A stretch of DNA of 61,645 nucleotides from an uncultured Sterolibacterium sp. (GCA_903904605.1 CAIVDC010000047.1:1-61645), one strand, 5' to 3'. Counted from the first letter of the stretch, positions 48,752 through 61,077 are shown. The notes: generated by a model not told the origin, from the letters alone. Program-made: numbers and translations.

Positions 48752-49909
48752 GTGGCTGACGACGACCACTCCACGAAGGCCGCCAACGACGGCGACATCG
48801 CCATCGTTGGCGGCGGCCCCGTCGGCATGGCGCTGGCCTTGGCGCTGGCCCGGCATGGCGGCCGCGCCCATATCTTCGAGGCCCGCGAACGCGGCGCGGT
48901 GCGGGAAGACCCGCGTATCCTCGCCTTGTCGCACGGTTCGCGGCAGATCCTGGAGTGGCTCGGCGTCTGGCGACATATCGCGGCGACGCCAATCGCTGCG
49001 ATTCACATCTCACAGAAAGGCGGTTTCGGCCGCACCCTGCTGACGGCGGCGGATCAGGCGCTTCCGGCACTGGGCTATGTCGCCACAGCGGCCAGCGTCG
49101 GCGCGGCGCTCGATGACGCGCTGCACGCCGCGACGATTCCATTCCATGACCATGGCCGCGTCGATGAAGTAGCCGTCGGGACCGAATCACTGCAGTTGCT
49201 TACGGCCATGGGCGAGCGGACGGCGCGCCTCGTCGTCTATGCCGAAGGAACGATCGATGCGAACGCCGGCGCGGTGACACGCGACTATCGCCAGAGTGCA
49301 GTGATCTGCACCGTGACGCCGACGACGCCTCACGGCAACGTCGCCTACGAGCGTTTCACGACGCAAGGGCCACTGGCTCTTTTGCCGACCGGGGCGAGCA
49401 TGGCTGTGGTCTATACCTGCCCTACCGAGACGGCCGCAGAACTCGTGGCCCTCGATGATCAGGCCTTCCTGGCACGCCTGCAGTCACATTTCGGCACCCG
49501 GCTGAAGTTTGCAGCCGTCGGCAGGCGCCAGAAATTTCCCTTGCTGCTGGCTTATCGAAAATCGCCGGTCGGCGAGCGCGCTGTTTGGCTCGGCAACGCC
49601 GCGCAAACGCTGCACCCGGTGGCCGGACAGGGCTTCAACCTGGCGTTGCGCGACCTCTGGGAACTGGCGCGCACCCTGGACAAGGCCGAGGATCCCGGAG
49701 ACGCTCGCCTGCTTGCACGCTATGCCGCCGCGCGCAGCAAAGACCGGATCGCTGCGATCGGCTTCACCGACGCCCTGACCCGGCTCTTCGACATCGATTT
49801 GCCGCTGTTCCGCGAGGCACGGGGCCTGGCGCTCCTGGCACTCGACACGGTGCCGCCGTTGCGCGCTTTCGTCGCCCGACGCATGATCTACGGCGCCCGC
49901 GCCTGGTAG
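48752..49909 (+). CDS. ubiH: UbiH/UbiF-family FAD monooxygenase of ubiquinone synthesis
   Basis: This 385-residue flavoprotein hydroxylases the ubiquinone ring. It has the FAD-binding G-G-G-P-V-G-M-A-L-A-L-A-L-A at about residues 20-34, and the second motif G-N-A-A-Q-T-L-H-P-V-A-G-Q-G-F-N-L-A. The family contains UbiH, UbiF and UbiI, which differ in ring position. Its place after pepP favours UbiH, but the exact position hydroxylated cannot be settled. The start is GTG at 48752, closely following pepP. Confidence 0.87.
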   Translation: MADDDHSTKAANDGDIAIVGGGPVGMALALALARHGGRAHIFEARERGAVREDPRILALSHGSRQILEWLGVWRHIAATPIAAIHISQKGGFGRTLLTAADQALPALGYVATAASVGAALDDALHAATIPFHDHGRVDEVAVGTESLQLLTAMGERTARLVVYAEGTIDANAGAVTRDYRQSAVICTVTPTTPHGNVAYERFTTQGPLALLPTGASMAVVYTCPTETAAELVALDDQAFLARLQSHFGTRLKFAAVGRRQKFPLLLAYRKSPVGERAVWLGNAAQTLHPVAGQGFNLALRDLWELARTLDKAEDPGDARLLARYAAARSKDRIAAIGFTDALTRLFDIDLPLFREARGLALLALDTVPPLRAFVARRMIYGARAW

Positions 49910-49964
49910 GAACTTTGCGGTAGAATTGCGCCCTCCCCCTCGCCCTTAGTCCGCGATCCCACCA

Positions 49965-50990
49965 ATGCAATATGCCGGATTCACCCTGCAGAACAATCTG
50001 TTCGTCGCGCCCATGGCCGGCGTGACCGACCGCCCATTCCGCCAGCTCTGCAAGAAGTTGGGCGCGGGTCTGGCGATTTCGGAAATGGTGACCTGCAACT
50101 CGCTGCTCTATGGCAGCGCCAAGACCCGGCGCCGCGCCGATCACGAGGGCGAGGCAGACCCGATCTCGGTGCAGATCGCCGGCGCCGACCCGCGCATGAT
50201 GGCCGAGGCGGCAAAGTACAATGTCGACAGGGGTGCGCAGATCATCGACATCAACATGGGCTGTCCGGCCAAGAAGGTGTGCAACGTCATGGCCGGCTCG
50301 GCGCTGATGCAGGACGAGCCGCTCGTCGTCAAGATCCTTGAGGCGGTGGTCGGGGCGGTGCCCAATACGGCGGTGACGCTGAAGTTCCGCACCGGCTGGA
50401 ACCGCGAGAACAAGAACGCCGTCGCCATCGCGCGCATCGCCGAGGACTGCGGCATCCGCGCCATCGCGATTCACGGCCGCACCCGCGCCGACCAATATCA
50501 GGGCGAGGCCGAATACGACACCATCGCCCTGGTGAAATCTAGGGTAGCCGTTCCCGTGATCGCCAACGGCGACATCACCACGCCGGAGAAAGCCCGCTTC
50601 GTACTCGACTATACCGGCGCCGACGGCGTCATGATCGGCCGCGCCGCGCAGGGCAGGCCCTGGATCTTCCGCGAGATCGAACATTACCTGGCAACCGGCG
50701 AGACCCTGCCGCCGCCACGCTCTGCAGAAATTCACCGGATTCTGCGCCGCCACCTGACCGATCTCTATGCCTTCTACGGCGAGGACACCGGCGTCAAGAT
50801 TGCGCGCAAGCACATCTCCTGGTACACCAAGGGCCTGGTCGGCGCAGCCCATTTCCGCCACGCCATGAACCAATTGGAAAATGTCGAACTGCAGCTCGCC
50901 GCGGCCGACGAGTTTTTTCTCGGCCAAGCCGCCAACGATCGGTTATCCTTTGACGCCACCGCGTCATGCCAGAGGACCGTCGCCGCATGA
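49965..50990 (+). CDS. dusB: tRNA-dihydrouridine synthase B
   Basis: This 341-residue FMN enzyme reduces specific uridines in tRNA to dihydrouridine. Motifs include M-A-G-V-T-D-R-P-F-R, I-N-M-G-C-P-A-K-K-V-C with the catalytic Cys, and I-A-N-G-D-I near the phosphate site. It forms the dusB-fis operon found throughout beta- and gammaproteobacteria, with the fis ATG overlapping its stop (ATGA). Confidence 0.94.
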   Translation: MQYAGFTLQNNLFVAPMAGVTDRPFRQLCKKLGAGLAISEMVTCNSLLYGSAKTRRRADHEGEADPISVQIAGADPRMMAEAAKYNVDRGAQIIDINMGCPAKKVCNVMAGSALMQDEPLVVKILEAVVGAVPNTAVTLKFRTGWNRENKNAVAIARIAEDCGIRAIAIHGRTRADQYQGEAEYDTIALVKSRVAVPVIANGDITTPEKARFVLDYTGADGVMIGRAAQGRPWIFREIEHYLATGETLPPPRSAEIHRILRRHLTDLYAFYGEDTGVKIARKHISWYTKGLVGAAHFRHAMNQLENVELQLAAADEFFLGQAANDRLSFDATASCQRTVAA

Positions 50991-51223
50991 GTAATACCAA
51001 TGAAATCGCCGACTGCATGCGGCGAACACTGAACCGCTATTTCCGCGACCTCGATGGCGAGCAGCCGACGGCCATATATGACATGGTGCTCAGGAGTGTC
51101 GAGCACTCGATGCTCGAAGTCGTGATGCACAAGGCCAACGGCAACCAAACCATAGCCGCCGAGATGCTGGGCATCAACCGTAACACCCTGCGGCGCAAAC
51201 TGACCGAATACAATCTGCTCTAA
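50987..51223 (+). CDS. fis: Nucleoid-associated protein Fis
   Basis: This 78-residue protein has the Fis C-terminal helix-turn-helix, [20 protein letters not shown]. The beta-turn N-terminal region of E. coli Fis is shorter here, as usual in betaproteobacteria. Fis bends DNA and controls ribosomal and growth-phase genes. It is coupled to dusB, whose leader normally autoregulates the operon. purH starts seven bases after. Confidence 0.95.
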   Translation: MSNTNEIADCMRRTLNRYFRDLDGEQPTAIYDMVLRSVEHSMLEVVMHKANGNQTIAAEMLGINRNTLRRKLTEYNLL

Positions 51224-51230
51224 TTCCACC

Positions 51231-52823
<1,593 letters not shown>

Positions 52824-52834
52824 TCAGTCCTCAC

Positions 52835-54124
52835 ATGAAACTATTGCTGATCGGCTCGGGCGGACGCGAGCATGCGCTGGCTTGGCGGCTGGCACAGTCG
52901 CCGCGAGTGCAGACGGTGTATGTCGCCCCCGGCAACGCCGGGACGGCCCTTGAGGACGGCATCGTGAACCTGCCGCTGACGGCGATCGCCGATCTCGTCG
53001 CCTTCGCCCAGGCAGAGCCTATCCACGCCACCGTGGTCGGCCCCGAAGGGCCGCTCGCCGCCGGCATCGTGGACGCCTTCCGGGAGAAGGGTCTGCGCAT
53101 CTTCGGCCCGACCCGGGCGGCGGCCCAGCTCGAGTCCTCGAAGGACTTCGCCAAGCAATTCATGATCCGCCACGGCATCCCGACGGCGAAGTTCGAGACT
53201 TTCACCGATGCCGCAAAAGCCCGCGCATATGTCACCAGGATGGGTGCGCCGATCGTGATCAAAGCCGACGGCCTGGCCGCAGGCAAAGGCGTGGTCATCG
53301 CCGCCACCCTGGCCGAGGCGCATAGCGCGATCGACATGATGCTGATCGACAACCGCATGGGCGATGCAGGCGCCCGGGTCGTCATCGAGGAATTTCTCGA
53401 CGGCGAGGAAGCCAGTTTCATCGTCATGGCCGACGGACTGCATGCCCTGCCCTTGCCCACCAGCCAGGACCACAAGCGGCTCGGCGACGGCGACCAGGGA
53501 CCCAACACCGGCGGCATGGGCGCCTACTCGCCGGCTCCGGTGGTAACCCCGGAGATCCACGCGCGAGTGATGCGCGAGATCATCATGCCGACGCTTCAGG
53601 GCATGGCCCGCGACGGTCTGCCCTACACCGGATTTCTTTATGCCGGGCTGATGATCCGTGCGGACGGTTCGGTCAAGGTGGTCGAATTCAACTGCCGCAT
53701 GGGCGACCCGGAGACTCAGCCGATCCTGCTGCGTTTGAAAAGCGATCTGGTTGCACTGATCGATGCTGCCATCGATGTCCACCTCGACCGGATCGAGGCC
53801 GACTGGGACAGGCGCGCGGCGCTCGGGGTGGTGATGGCGGCGGCCGGCTATCCCGACCGTCCCAGGAAAGGCGACGTCATTCACGGCCTGCCACGGAGAG
53901 CAGGCGGCGCCTCCGATGACAGCCATATTTTCCATGCCGGCACGGCCGTAAGGGATGGCCAGACCGTCACCGACGGCGGTCGCGTCCTTTGCGTCACCGC
54001 TTTGGGCGACAACGTGCGCGCCGCGCAGAAGCGCGCCTACGAACTGGCCGAGACGATCCATTTCGACGGCATGCAATACCGGAAAGATATCGGTCATCTC
54101 GCCGTCAACCGCAGAAACCATTGA
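52835..54124 (+). CDS. purD: Phosphoribosylamine-glycine ligase
   Basis: This 429-residue ATP-grasp enzyme joins phosphoribosylamine and glycine in the second purine step. It starts with [11 protein letters not shown], and has [12 protein letters not shown] and [15 protein letters not shown]. It follows purH by 11 bases and its stop overlaps hemF as TTGA. Confidence 0.96.
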   Translation: MKLLLIGSGGREHALAWRLAQSPRVQTVYVAPGNAGTALEDGIVNLPLTAIADLVAFAQAEPIHATVVGPEGPLAAGIVDAFREKGLRIFGPTRAAAQLESSKDFAKQFMIRHGIPTAKFETFTDAAKARAYVTRMGAPIVIKADGLAAGKGVVIAATLAEAHSAIDMMLIDNRMGDAGARVVIEEFLDGEEASFIVMADGLHALPLPTSQDHKRLGDGDQGPNTGGMGAYSPAPVVTPEIHARVMREIIMPTLQGMARDGLPYTGFLYAGLMIRADGSVKVVEFNCRMGDPETQPILLRLKSDLVALIDAAIDVHLDRIEADWDRRAALGVVMAAAGYPDRPRKGDVIHGLPRRAGGASDDSHIFHAGTAVRDGQTVTDGGRVLCVTALGDNVRAAQKRAYELAETIHFDGMQYRKDIGHLAVNRRNH

Positions 54125-55011
54125 ACTCCACGCGCGTCAAAGCGTACTTTTCCGGCCTGCAGGCAGACATTGTCGCCCGCTTGTCGGCTGTCGACGGCCA
54201 CGAGTTTCATAAGGACGAATGGCTGCGCCCCGGGGGCGGCGGCGGCATCTCCAGGGTGATCGAGGAAGGCGCCATCTTCGAGCGCGGCGGCGTCAACTTC
54301 TCCCATGTCATCGGCGACCTGTTGCCGCCTTCGGCCACTGCCGCCAGGCCGGAGCTGGCCGGACGCGGTTATGAAGCACTGGGCGTCTCGCTGGTGTTGC
54401 ATCCGCGCAACCCCTACTGTCCAACTGTCCACATGAACGTGCGCTTCTTCATCGCCGGAGGCGAAGATCCGATCTGGTGGTTCGGCGGCGGCATGGATCT
54501 CACCCCTTACTATGGCTTTGCCGAAGACGCCCGGCACTTCCACTCGAACTGCAAAAAGGCCGTCGATCCCTTTGGGTCCGACCTGCACTCTCGCTATAAG
54601 GCATGGTGCGACCGTTACTTCTTCCTGAAACACCGGAACGAGGCGCGCGGCCTCGGCGGGATTTTCTACGACGACCTCAACGAAGGGGGCTTCGAGCGCT
54701 GTTTCGCGCTGACCCGTAGCGTCGGCGACAGTTTCACGGAGGCCTACCTGCCCATTCTCGAACGGCGCCTGAACCTGCCTTACGGCGAGGCCGAACGCGA
54801 CTTCCAGGCCTACCGCCGCGGCCGTTACGTCGAATTCAACCTGGTTTATGACCGCGGCACGCTGTTCGGCCTGCAGTCCGGCGGGCGCACCGAGTCCATC
54901 CTGATGTCGCTGCCGCCGCTCGTGAGATGGCGCTATGACTGGCACCCCGAGCCCGGCAGCGCGGAAGAGAACCTGTATAGCGAATTCCTGGTCGCCCGAG
55001 ACTGGATTTAG
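54121..55011 (+). CDS. hemF: Oxygen-dependent coproporphyrinogen-III oxidase
   Basis: This 296-residue enzyme oxidatively decarboxylates coproporphyrinogen III to protoporphyrinogen IX, using O2. The family signature [10 protein letters not shown] and the [10 protein letters not shown] active-site region are present. It starts with TTG at 54121 overlapping the purD stop; other starts would truncate or extend it beyond the family length. It is convergent with hemY across eight bases. The hemCDXY genes follow on the opposite strand. Confidence 0.94.
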   Translation: MNSTRVKAYFSGLQADIVARLSAVDGHEFHKDEWLRPGGGGGISRVIEEGAIFERGGVNFSHVIGDLLPPSATAARPELAGRGYEALGVSLVLHPRNPYCPTVHMNVRFFIAGGEDPIWWFGGGMDLTPYYGFAEDARHFHSNCKKAVDPFGSDLHSRYKAWCDRYFFLKHRNEARGLGGIFYDDLNEGGFERCFALTRSVGDSFTEAYLPILERRLNLPYGEAERDFQAYRRGRYVEFNLVYDRGTLFGLQSGGRTESILMSLPPLVRWRYDWHPEPGSAEENLYSEFLVARDWI

Positions 55012-55019
55012 GCGGGGGG

Positions 55020-56186
55020 TTAAAGCCGCGCAGCCGCGCGATAGTATCGGTCGGCCGCGCCGGGACGCTCGAGCAGGTCGAGCAATTGGGCCAGCTCGAC
55101 GTAGCCAGATCGAGTCGGCGCCAGCGACAAGGACGCCTCCAGATAGCTCTGCGCCTTGCCCCACAATTCCTGCTGGCGGCAAAGCCGGCCTAGTGCCAGC
55201 AGCAGTTCCGCGTCCCGCGGATGGATTTTCAACCAGGCTTCGGCGCGGGCGATGCGGCCCAAAACGTCGCCGCCCTGGCATTCGGCATACACCGCGGCGA
55301 GGCTCGAATCCCATTCATCTTCGAGCGCGTTCTCAATGATGGCCTGTGCGCTGGCGCAATCGCCGGCGGCGATCAAGAGCTTCGCTGCCTCAAGCGAAAG
55401 CCGCGGTGAACTGCGCTCGGATGCCGGAATCTCTCGCCAGTAACCCGCCAGCAAGGCGGCATGGAGCGAGAGAGCACGCATGTTTTCCTGATGGGCGCGC
55501 AGTTTGAGCGGAGCGGCCTGCAGGGCAGAGAGCGCCCGGGTTTTCTCGAGCAGGCGGACCAGGCGCAGCACCTCGCGCCAGTCGCCAAGCGCCCTCTGGC
55601 ATTTCAGGCCGAGGCGCAATGCCGCGATATGGCGCAGCCCCCCTGCCGCAAGAAGGTCGAGCGCCGCTTGCGCCTCCTGGAAACGGCGGCCATCGAGCGC
55701 CAGTTCGGCTTCGGTCATGAGGCGCGCATTGCGGCTCTCTGCATCGTGGCGGGCGGCGCGCGCGAGCCATTCCGTTTCGCGTTCGTCCTCATGCAGTGCG
55801 TGGGCGGAGCGGGCAGCCACCAGCGCCGACAGTCCCGGCGAATAGCCAGCGCCATAAGCGCTGGCGGCGCTCTTCAAGGCATGACCATAGCGCCCCTCAA
55901 AGTTGTAGCGAATGGCGTCGGCCAGGGCTCGCTCGGCCTTCTCGCGGCGACGCCGGGCGCGATACTCGCGTACCGTCTGCGGCAGCGCCAGGGTGTTCAC
56001 GACTGCGCGCAGAGCCAGATAGAGCACCAGGAAACCCAGCAACTCGATCAGGATCAGAAGATTCAGCGACAATTCGACTCGCCACGGCGGCAGCACGAGG
56101 AGGACGTAGCCTTCGTTGTAACGCGCCGCCAGCGCCAGTCCGACCGCCAGCGCCGCGAGCGTCAACAGCCAGAGCAGGAGGCGCAT
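55020..56186 (-). CDS. hemY: HemY-like membrane protein with TPR region
   Basis: This 388-residue protein has two N-terminal membrane segments (residues 5-60) and then a TPR-like helical repeat region. In gamma- and betaproteobacteria HemY is the fourth gene of the hemCDXY operon and has no proven enzymatic role; it should not be confused with the Bacillus protoporphyrinogen oxidase of the same name. Its start overlaps the hemX stop by one base. Confidence 0.88.
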   Translation of the reverse strand: MRLLLWLLTLAALAVGLALAARYNEGYVLLVLPPWRVELSLNLLILIELLGFLVLYLALRAVVNTLALPQTVREYRARRRREKAERALADAIRYNFEGRYGHALKSAASAYGAGYSPGLSALVAARSAHALHEDERETEWLARAARHDAESRNARLMTEAELALDGRRFQEAQAALDLLAAGGLRHIAALRLGLKCQRALGDWREVLRLVRLLEKTRALSALQAAPLKLRAHQENMRALSLHAALLAGYWREIPASERSSPRLSLEAAKLLIAAGDCASAQAIIENALEDEWDSSLAAVYAECQGGDVLGRIARAEAWLKIHPRDAELLLALGRLCRQQELWGKAQSYLEASLSLAPTRSGYVELAQLLDLLERPGAADRYYRAAARL

Positions 56187-57340
56187 TAACGCCCTGCCCC
56201 GCCGCCGGCCCGAGGCCCGGAGGAAGTCCCCTTGGAGCGGGGGAGGGGAGTTGGGCTCTCTCTCTCCCGCGCCAGCTTTAAGGCGCGCAAACTGGCCAGC
56301 GTCTCATTCAGGGTCGGCAGTTCGATGTTGAGATCGGCGGACGAAAGCGAGTTCAAGGTCGCAACGGCCACTTGCACCGGCTTGGCGCGCCGATCGAAAT
56401 AGCGTAGCAACCAGTCGCGCGCCTGACGGACGTCCTCGCGGAAACTGCTGCCGTCCCGCTGCAGAAGACTCAGGCGGGCGTTGATCAGGCGCAGTTTGAG
56501 GTTTTCGCGCAGGAAGAAGACCTGGCTGGGCGAGAGCAGCGCGGGCTCGTCCTGGTCAATGCGCTCGATACGGATCAGGAGCTTCATTTCCGACCACAGT
56601 TCCCGCCCCAGGCGTTGCCAGGTGCCGAGCTTCTTTTCCGTCTTCGCCGAGTCTTCCCCGGCGGCGCGGGTGCGCTGCTCGAAGGCCAGCGGCAGTCCGT
56701 CGACGGCGACGACCACACCCTCCAGCTTGAGCGCAATTCCCGGAACATCGGCCAGGGGCAACGCCTTCAAACGGTCGATATCGCGATTGATGAGCTTTCG
56801 CAGCGGCAGGAACTGCGCTTGCCCTGCCCGCGCCAGGCGCGCGTCGGCGCTGCCAAGCGCGATCAACGCCGCCTCGACATTGCCCGCCAGTTGCAGTTGC
56901 TGCGCCGCGATCGCCACCGCCTGCTCGACCTCCGCTAGGAGACGTTCCTCGCGGCTTTTCGACAGCTCCTGATACATGGCTTCGAGTGCCAGTTGCTGGC
57001 TTTGCGCTTCGGCAACTTGGGCATCCAGTGCGCCGAACTTGGCGGTAAGCGATTGCAGCGTCTCCTGGTTCTGCTTTGCCAGGGTGCGCCCGGCTGCAGT
57101 TTCGGCGTCATTCTCGGCCAGGCGCTTGGCCAGCACCTGTTCCAGCTCCGCCAGGCGCACGCGCGTCTCCAGCCACTGCCAGCCCAGCAACAGCAAACTG
57201 ACCACGGCGAGCAAAACGGCCGGACGGGAAAGCGCTCCCAGCGCACGTCGCCAGGCAGGCCGGGGCATAGGCCCGCGCTGGGTCAAGGCGGGAATTTCAG
57301 CGTCCATCGCGGGTGCCCGGCGCTGAACCGCCTGCTTCAT
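56186..57340 (-). CDS. hemX: HemX family membrane protein
   Basis: This 384-residue protein has one N-terminal membrane anchor followed by a long coiled-coil region (Gln/Glu/Ala/Leu-rich, about 70-150) and a C-terminal globular part. HemX of the hemCDXY operon is often labelled uroporphyrinogen-III C-methyltransferase but lacks that catalytic domain; its role is unknown. A start at 57340 overlaps hemD by 44 bases; a later ATG at 57307 is also possible. Confidence 0.82.
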   Translation of the reverse strand: MKQAVQRRAPAMDAEIPALTQRGPMPRPAWRRALGALSRPAVLLAVVSLLLLGWQWLETRVRLAELEQVLAKRLAENDAETAAGRTLAKQNQETLQSLTAKFGALDAQVAEAQSQQLALEAMYQELSKSREERLLAEVEQAVAIAAQQLQLAGNVEAALIALGSADARLARAGQAQFLPLRKLINRDIDRLKALPLADVPGIALKLEGVVVAVDGLPLAFEQRTRAAGEDSAKTEKKLGTWQRLGRELWSEMKLLIRIERIDQDEPALLSPSQVFFLRENLKLRLINARLSLLQRDGSSFREDVRQARDWLLRYFDRRAKPVQVAVATLNSLSSADLNIELPTLNETLASLRALKLARERESPTPLPRSKGTSSGPRAGGGAGR

Positions 57341-58157
57341 TGCGCCGGTTATCGGAAAAGTAAGCGATCAGTCCGGCCATCAGGCCGTCGTCGCCGGGTT
57401 CGGTGGCCAGCACCTGTTCCAGACCGAGCCGCTCCGCCTGCAGGGCGATGCGCTGGTGCGGCGCAAACAGCGGCGTTTTCCTGAGCCAGGCCTGCCCGCG
57501 GCGACCAACCATATCGAAGAGATTGCGCAATCCTTCGCTGCTGGTCGCGGTCACGGCGTCCAGTTCGCCACGCGCCCAGAGCCTCAAGAGCGGCGCGGCA
57601 TCGAGTGCAGGTTTGCCGCGCCGGTAGCAAGCGACATATTCGGTCGTCGCCCCGCGCGACGCCAGGGTTTCGCCGAGGAGTTCGCGACCGCCATCGCCGC
57701 GAAAAATGACGACTTGCTTGCCCGCCATCCGCTGCAGCGCCGGCATTTCCAGCAGGGCCTCGGAATCGAAGCGGCCGGTCGGCGCGATAATGTCGGAAAA
57801 GCCGGATTGCGCCAGCGCGCGCTCACTGGTTTTGCCCATGGCCGCAACGCGCGTGGTCAAAGGCCAGGGCCGCAGCGCCGTGATTGCCTTGAGCGCCTTG
57901 CTGACGGCATTGGGGCTGATGAATATGGCCAGGTCGAAACTGTCTAGACGTCCCGCGATATCAATCAGCGCGGCCTGATCGTCGATGTCGCTGATCTCCA
58001 GTACGGGGAACAGGACCGCACTGCCGCCCTCGCGCGCTATGGCTGCCGCAAGATGCTGCGCCTGGCCGGCCGGGCGCGTCACCACGATGTGGCGACCGGC
58101 GAGCGGACCGGAAGGAGGCCGCAAACGGGATTCCGGCAACATGGCCGCCTCGTTCAT
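57297..58157 (-). CDS. hemD: Uroporphyrinogen-III synthase
   Basis: This 286-residue enzyme closes hydroxymethylbilane to uroporphyrinogen III with ring D inversion. The fold is poorly conserved, but V-V-T-R-P-A-G-Q at the start, F-D-L-A-I-F-I-S-P-N-A-V, and a V-T-A-T-S-S-E-G-L late in the sequence are typical. Position between hemC and hemX supports the call. Confidence 0.9.
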   Translation of the reverse strand: MNEAAMLPESRLRPPSGPLAGRHIVVTRPAGQAQHLAAAIAREGGSAVLFPVLEISDIDDQAALIDIAGRLDSFDLAIFISPNAVSKALKAITALRPWPLTTRVAAMGKTSERALAQSGFSDIIAPTGRFDSEALLEMPALQRMAGKQVVIFRGDGGRELLGETLASRGATTEYVACYRRGKPALDAAPLLRLWARGELDAVTATSSEGLRNLFDMVGRRGQAWLRKTPLFAPHQRIALQAERLGLEQVLATEPGDDGLMAGLIAYFSDNRRNEAGGSAPGTRDGR

Positions 58158-58169
58158 GGACCGTGCCCT

Positions 58170-59108
58170 TCAGCCGCCCAGGGAAGCAAGGATCTCTTCG
58201 GCACCCTGGGCGCGCAGTTCGCCGGCGAGAAGGAGTCCGAGCGCCTCTGGGTCGGCCGTCGTGCCTTCGAGTTCGGCGCGGGCGATGCGCGCGCCGTCGG
58301 GCGTGGCGACAAAGCCGCGCAGCCAGATCCCGTCGCCGCGGGCCACGGCGTAAGCTCCCAGCGGCACTTCGCAACTGCCGCCCAAGGCTCGCGATGCAGA
58401 TCTCTCGGCGCGGACGCAGGCGGCGGTGAGCGGATCATTCAGGGGCACGAGCCAGGTGGCGACTTCGGGGCGGCTGGCCAGCGCTTCGATGCCCAGCGCC
58501 CCTTGCCCAGCCGAGGGCAGCGATAGTTCCGCAGGCAGCACCGCACGGATGCGGGAAGAGAGGCCGAGGCGGGTCAATCCCGCCGCTGCGAGGATGATCG
58601 CATCGTACTCGCCGGCGTCGAGTTTCCGCAGCCGGGTGTCAAGATTGCCGCGCAGGCTGGTCACCGCGAGATGGGGAAAATTGGCGCGCAGTTGAGCCTC
58701 GCGACGCTGGCTGGAGGTACCGACCACCGCGCCGGGCGGAAGATCCGCCAGGCTCGCATACCTGCTCGAGACGAAAGCGTCGAGCGGCACTTCGCGCGGG
58801 CCGATGGCGATCAGCGCAAATTCCGGCGCCAGCACCATCGGCACATCCTTCATCGAATGCACGGCGATGTCGGCACTGCCATCGAGCAGCGCCGCTTCGA
58901 GCTCCTTGACGAACAGACCCTTGCCGCCAATCTTGGCCAGCGGCCTGTCGAGAATCTGATCGCCGCGCGTGGTCATGCCCAGAAGCTCAATCCGGGCCGA
59001 AGGGTATAAGCGCTGCAGCAGGCTTTTCGTGTATTCGGCCTGCCACAGGGCGAGGCGCGACTCACGCGTGGCGATCACGATGCGTGCCGGAACTGGATGA
59101 GTGCTCAC
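58170..59108 (-). CDS. hemC: Hydroxymethylbilane synthase (porphobilinogen deaminase)
   Basis: This 312-residue enzyme condenses four porphobilinogens to hydroxymethylbilane. It has [18 protein letters not shown] and the dipyrromethane cofactor-binding Cys in [11 protein letters not shown] 191-base gap separates it from the AlgR-like regulator gene upstream on the same strand; this gap likely holds its promoter. It leads the hemCDXY operon. Confidence 0.96.
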   Translation of the reverse strand: MSTHPVPARIVIATRESRLALWQAEYTKSLLQRLYPSARIELLGMTTRGDQILDRPLAKIGGKGLFVKELEAALLDGSADIAVHSMKDVPMVLAPEFALIAIGPREVPLDAFVSSRYASLADLPPGAVVGTSSQRREAQLRANFPHLAVTSLRGNLDTRLRKLDAGEYDAIILAAAGLTRLGLSSRIRAVLPAELSLPSAGQGALGIEALASRPEVATWLVPLNDPLTAACVRAERSASRALGGSCEVPLGAYAVARGDGIWLRGFVATPDGARIARAELEGTTADPEALGLLLAGELRAQGAEEILASLGG

Positions 59109-59299
59109 TGTGAGGTCGTGCCTGGAAATGGAGAAATCATGATGCTGACAGCGCGGATTCTAGCATGCATGACGCCATGGCCGGCCTGGGCGCAGGGGGC
59201 ATCGAGCGGGCGACCGCCCAGGGGAACGTCATGCGCGGCCGCCGCATTCCGATCGACGGCTTCGCCTCGGTCTTCCGGAACGGCGGAAATGCCGCACGA

Positions 59300-60058
59300 T
59301 CACTCCTCCTTCAACAGCGCCTTGATCTGCGGCCACTGGCGCCGGCTCACGGGGAGCTTGTCGGCGATCCCGTGCAGCAAAACCCGCCAGCGGGCCTCGC
59401 CGTCCGCATCGGGCTCGCGCTCGCAGCCGGCGATCACCGCGCGCGCCACGAGGCAGCTGCGGTGCACACGGACGAATCGATCGCTGAACTCCTGTTCGAG
59501 ATGAGTCAGGGATTCCTCGACCAGATATTCCCGCTCGCTGGTTCGCGCCGTGACGTATTTCAATTCCGCCCTGAGGTACAGGATCTCCGACAACGGGACC
59601 AGAAGGACGCGACCGCGTTCGGTGGAGGTCAGGTGGCGGCGCCCTTCCGGCGCCAGACGGCGCAGCGTGGCGGCATCGAGCGCAGCCGGCAGCTTTTTCA
59701 GGGCAAGGAGCAGCCGTTGCGCGCGCACTGGCTTCAGCAGGTAATCGATGGCGCACAGTTCGAAGGCACGCACCGCGTACTGCTCGAAGGCGGTGGTGAA
59801 AATCACCGCCGGCGCCCCGTCGCGCGCCGCGAGCTGCTGCACCAAGCCGATCCCGTCCAGGCGCGGCATGCGGATATCCACGAGCATCGCATCCACGGGC
59901 CCGTTGCCAAGTTGCTCCAAAGCCTCGACGCCATCCGCCGCCTCGCCGACCACGAGGTTGGGAAGATCGGCGGCGATATCGGCGAGCAAATCCCTCAGGC
60001 GCCGCCGTGCAGGAGCCTCGTCATCGACGATCAGGATTCGGAGCGGCAATGCCTTCAT
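59300..60058 (-). CDS. algR: LytTR-family response regulator (AlgR type)
   Basis: This 252-residue regulator has an N-terminal receiver domain (acidic pocket D12, D13; phosphoacceptor D61 in L-V-D-I-R-M-P; Lys in K-P-V-R-A) and a C-terminal LytTR DNA-binding domain (I-L-Y-L-R-A-E-L-K-Y-V, V-R-V-H-R-S-C-L-V). The gene order algZ-algR-hemC next to argH is that of Pseudomonas, where AlgR controls alginate, twitching and virulence. Here only the regulator identity is supported; targets are unknown. The ATG overlaps the sensor gene stop. Confidence 0.9.
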   Translation of the reverse strand: MKALPLRILIVDDEAPARRRLRDLLADIAADLPNLVVGEAADGVEALEQLGNGPVDAMLVDIRMPRLDGIGLVQQLAARDGAPAVIFTTAFEQYAVRAFELCAIDYLLKPVRAQRLLLALKKLPAALDAATLRRLAPEGRRHLTSTERGRVLLVPLSEILYLRAELKYVTARTSEREYLVEESLTHLEQEFSDRFVRVHRSCLVARAVIAGCEREPDADGEARWRVLLHGIADKLPVSRRQWPQIKALLKEE

Positions 60059-61077
60059 CTGCCACCTCCGGCTCTATAGGGAATCAGCATGCGAACGACA
60101 TAGCGGCCATCGCCGGCATTGGTTTCCAGACGCGCTTCGAGATCGTAAAAGAGCATCAGCCGCTCGCGGATGTTGGCGATTGCCATCTGGTTGCCGGTGT
60201 GATCGCTTGCGCCGCGGACATAGGGATTGGCCAGTTCGATCAGCAGCTGGTCGCCGCGGCGAGCGAAGCATACCGTGATTTCGGCCGGCCGCTCGGCCGG
60301 CTCGATGCCATGATAGACGGCGTTCTCCAACAGCGGCTGAAGCATCAGGGGCGGCACCAAAGCATCAGGCGGACAGGATTCGATATCCCATTTCACCTGC
60401 AGCCGGTCGCCCAGGCGCAGGCGCTCGAGGGCGAGGTATTTTCGGGCCAGCGAAATCTCTTCGGACAAGGGTACCAAGTCCCCGTTCTCTCGCATCAGGA
60501 CGCGAAACAGATCGGCCAGTTCCTCCAGCGCTTCCTCGGCACGGCGCGGATCCGAGCGGATCACTCCGAGCACGGCGTTGAGCGCGTTGAAGAGAAAATG
60601 CGGTCGTATCCGCGCGGTGAGCGCCATCAATCGCGCCTCGGCCAGCGCCGGCGATTGCAGCCGGGCACGTGCCGAAAAATAGCCGAGCAGCAGGGTGGCC
60701 GTGAGTGCCGACCAGAACAGCCCGCGTTCCGGACCGGCAGGCACTGCAGCAAGATTTTCGAGCGGGGCGAACGCGGCATATGCAGCCATTGTCGTCGCCA
60801 TCGAGATGCCGACGACAATGGCGGCGCCGACCCCGTAGTTCAGGCGCTCGATCGTCCGGTTGAACAGGAAAAGCAGCGCCAGGCTGGCGATCAGGGGCGG
60901 TTCGACCGAAACAGCCAGGGACGCCAGTTCCACTGGCAGGTCGGCGGCAAGGCGGTTGCCGGCTGCCGCAGCCAGCGCGGCAAGCAAATTGACGCCCAGC
61001 AGGACACGCAGCCATACGCCGAGATTGCGGAAATCCGGCAAGCGAAGAGGCTCGTGGTTTTGCCGTATACTGGTCAC
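60055..61077 (-). CDS. algZ: LytS-type sensor histidine kinase (AlgZ/FimS type)
   Basis: This 340-residue kinase has about four N-terminal membrane segments, the family-typical phosphoacceptor region R-I-R-P-H-F-L-F-N-A-L-N with H160, and the ATPase N-box Q-P-L-L-E-N-A-V-Y-H-G-I. This family lacks the usual DHp helix motif, which fits AlgZ (FimS). It is GTG-started at 61077 and transcribed away from argH across 86 bases. It is translationally coupled to the regulator gene by a 4-base overlap. Confidence 0.88.
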   Translation of the reverse strand: MTSIRQNHEPLRLPDFRNLGVWLRVLLGVNLLAALAAAAGNRLAADLPVELASLAVSVEPPLIASLALLFLFNRTIERLNYGVGAAIVVGISMATTMAAYAAFAPLENLAAVPAGPERGLFWSALTATLLLGYFSARARLQSPALAEARLMALTARIRPHFLFNALNAVLGVIRSDPRRAEEALEELADLFRVLMRENGDLVPLSEEISLARKYLALERLRLGDRLQVKWDIESCPPDALVPPLMLQPLLENAVYHGIEPAERPAEITVCFARRGDQLLIELANPYVRGASDHTGNQMAIANIRERLMLFYDLEARLETNAGDGRYVVRMLIPYRAGGGR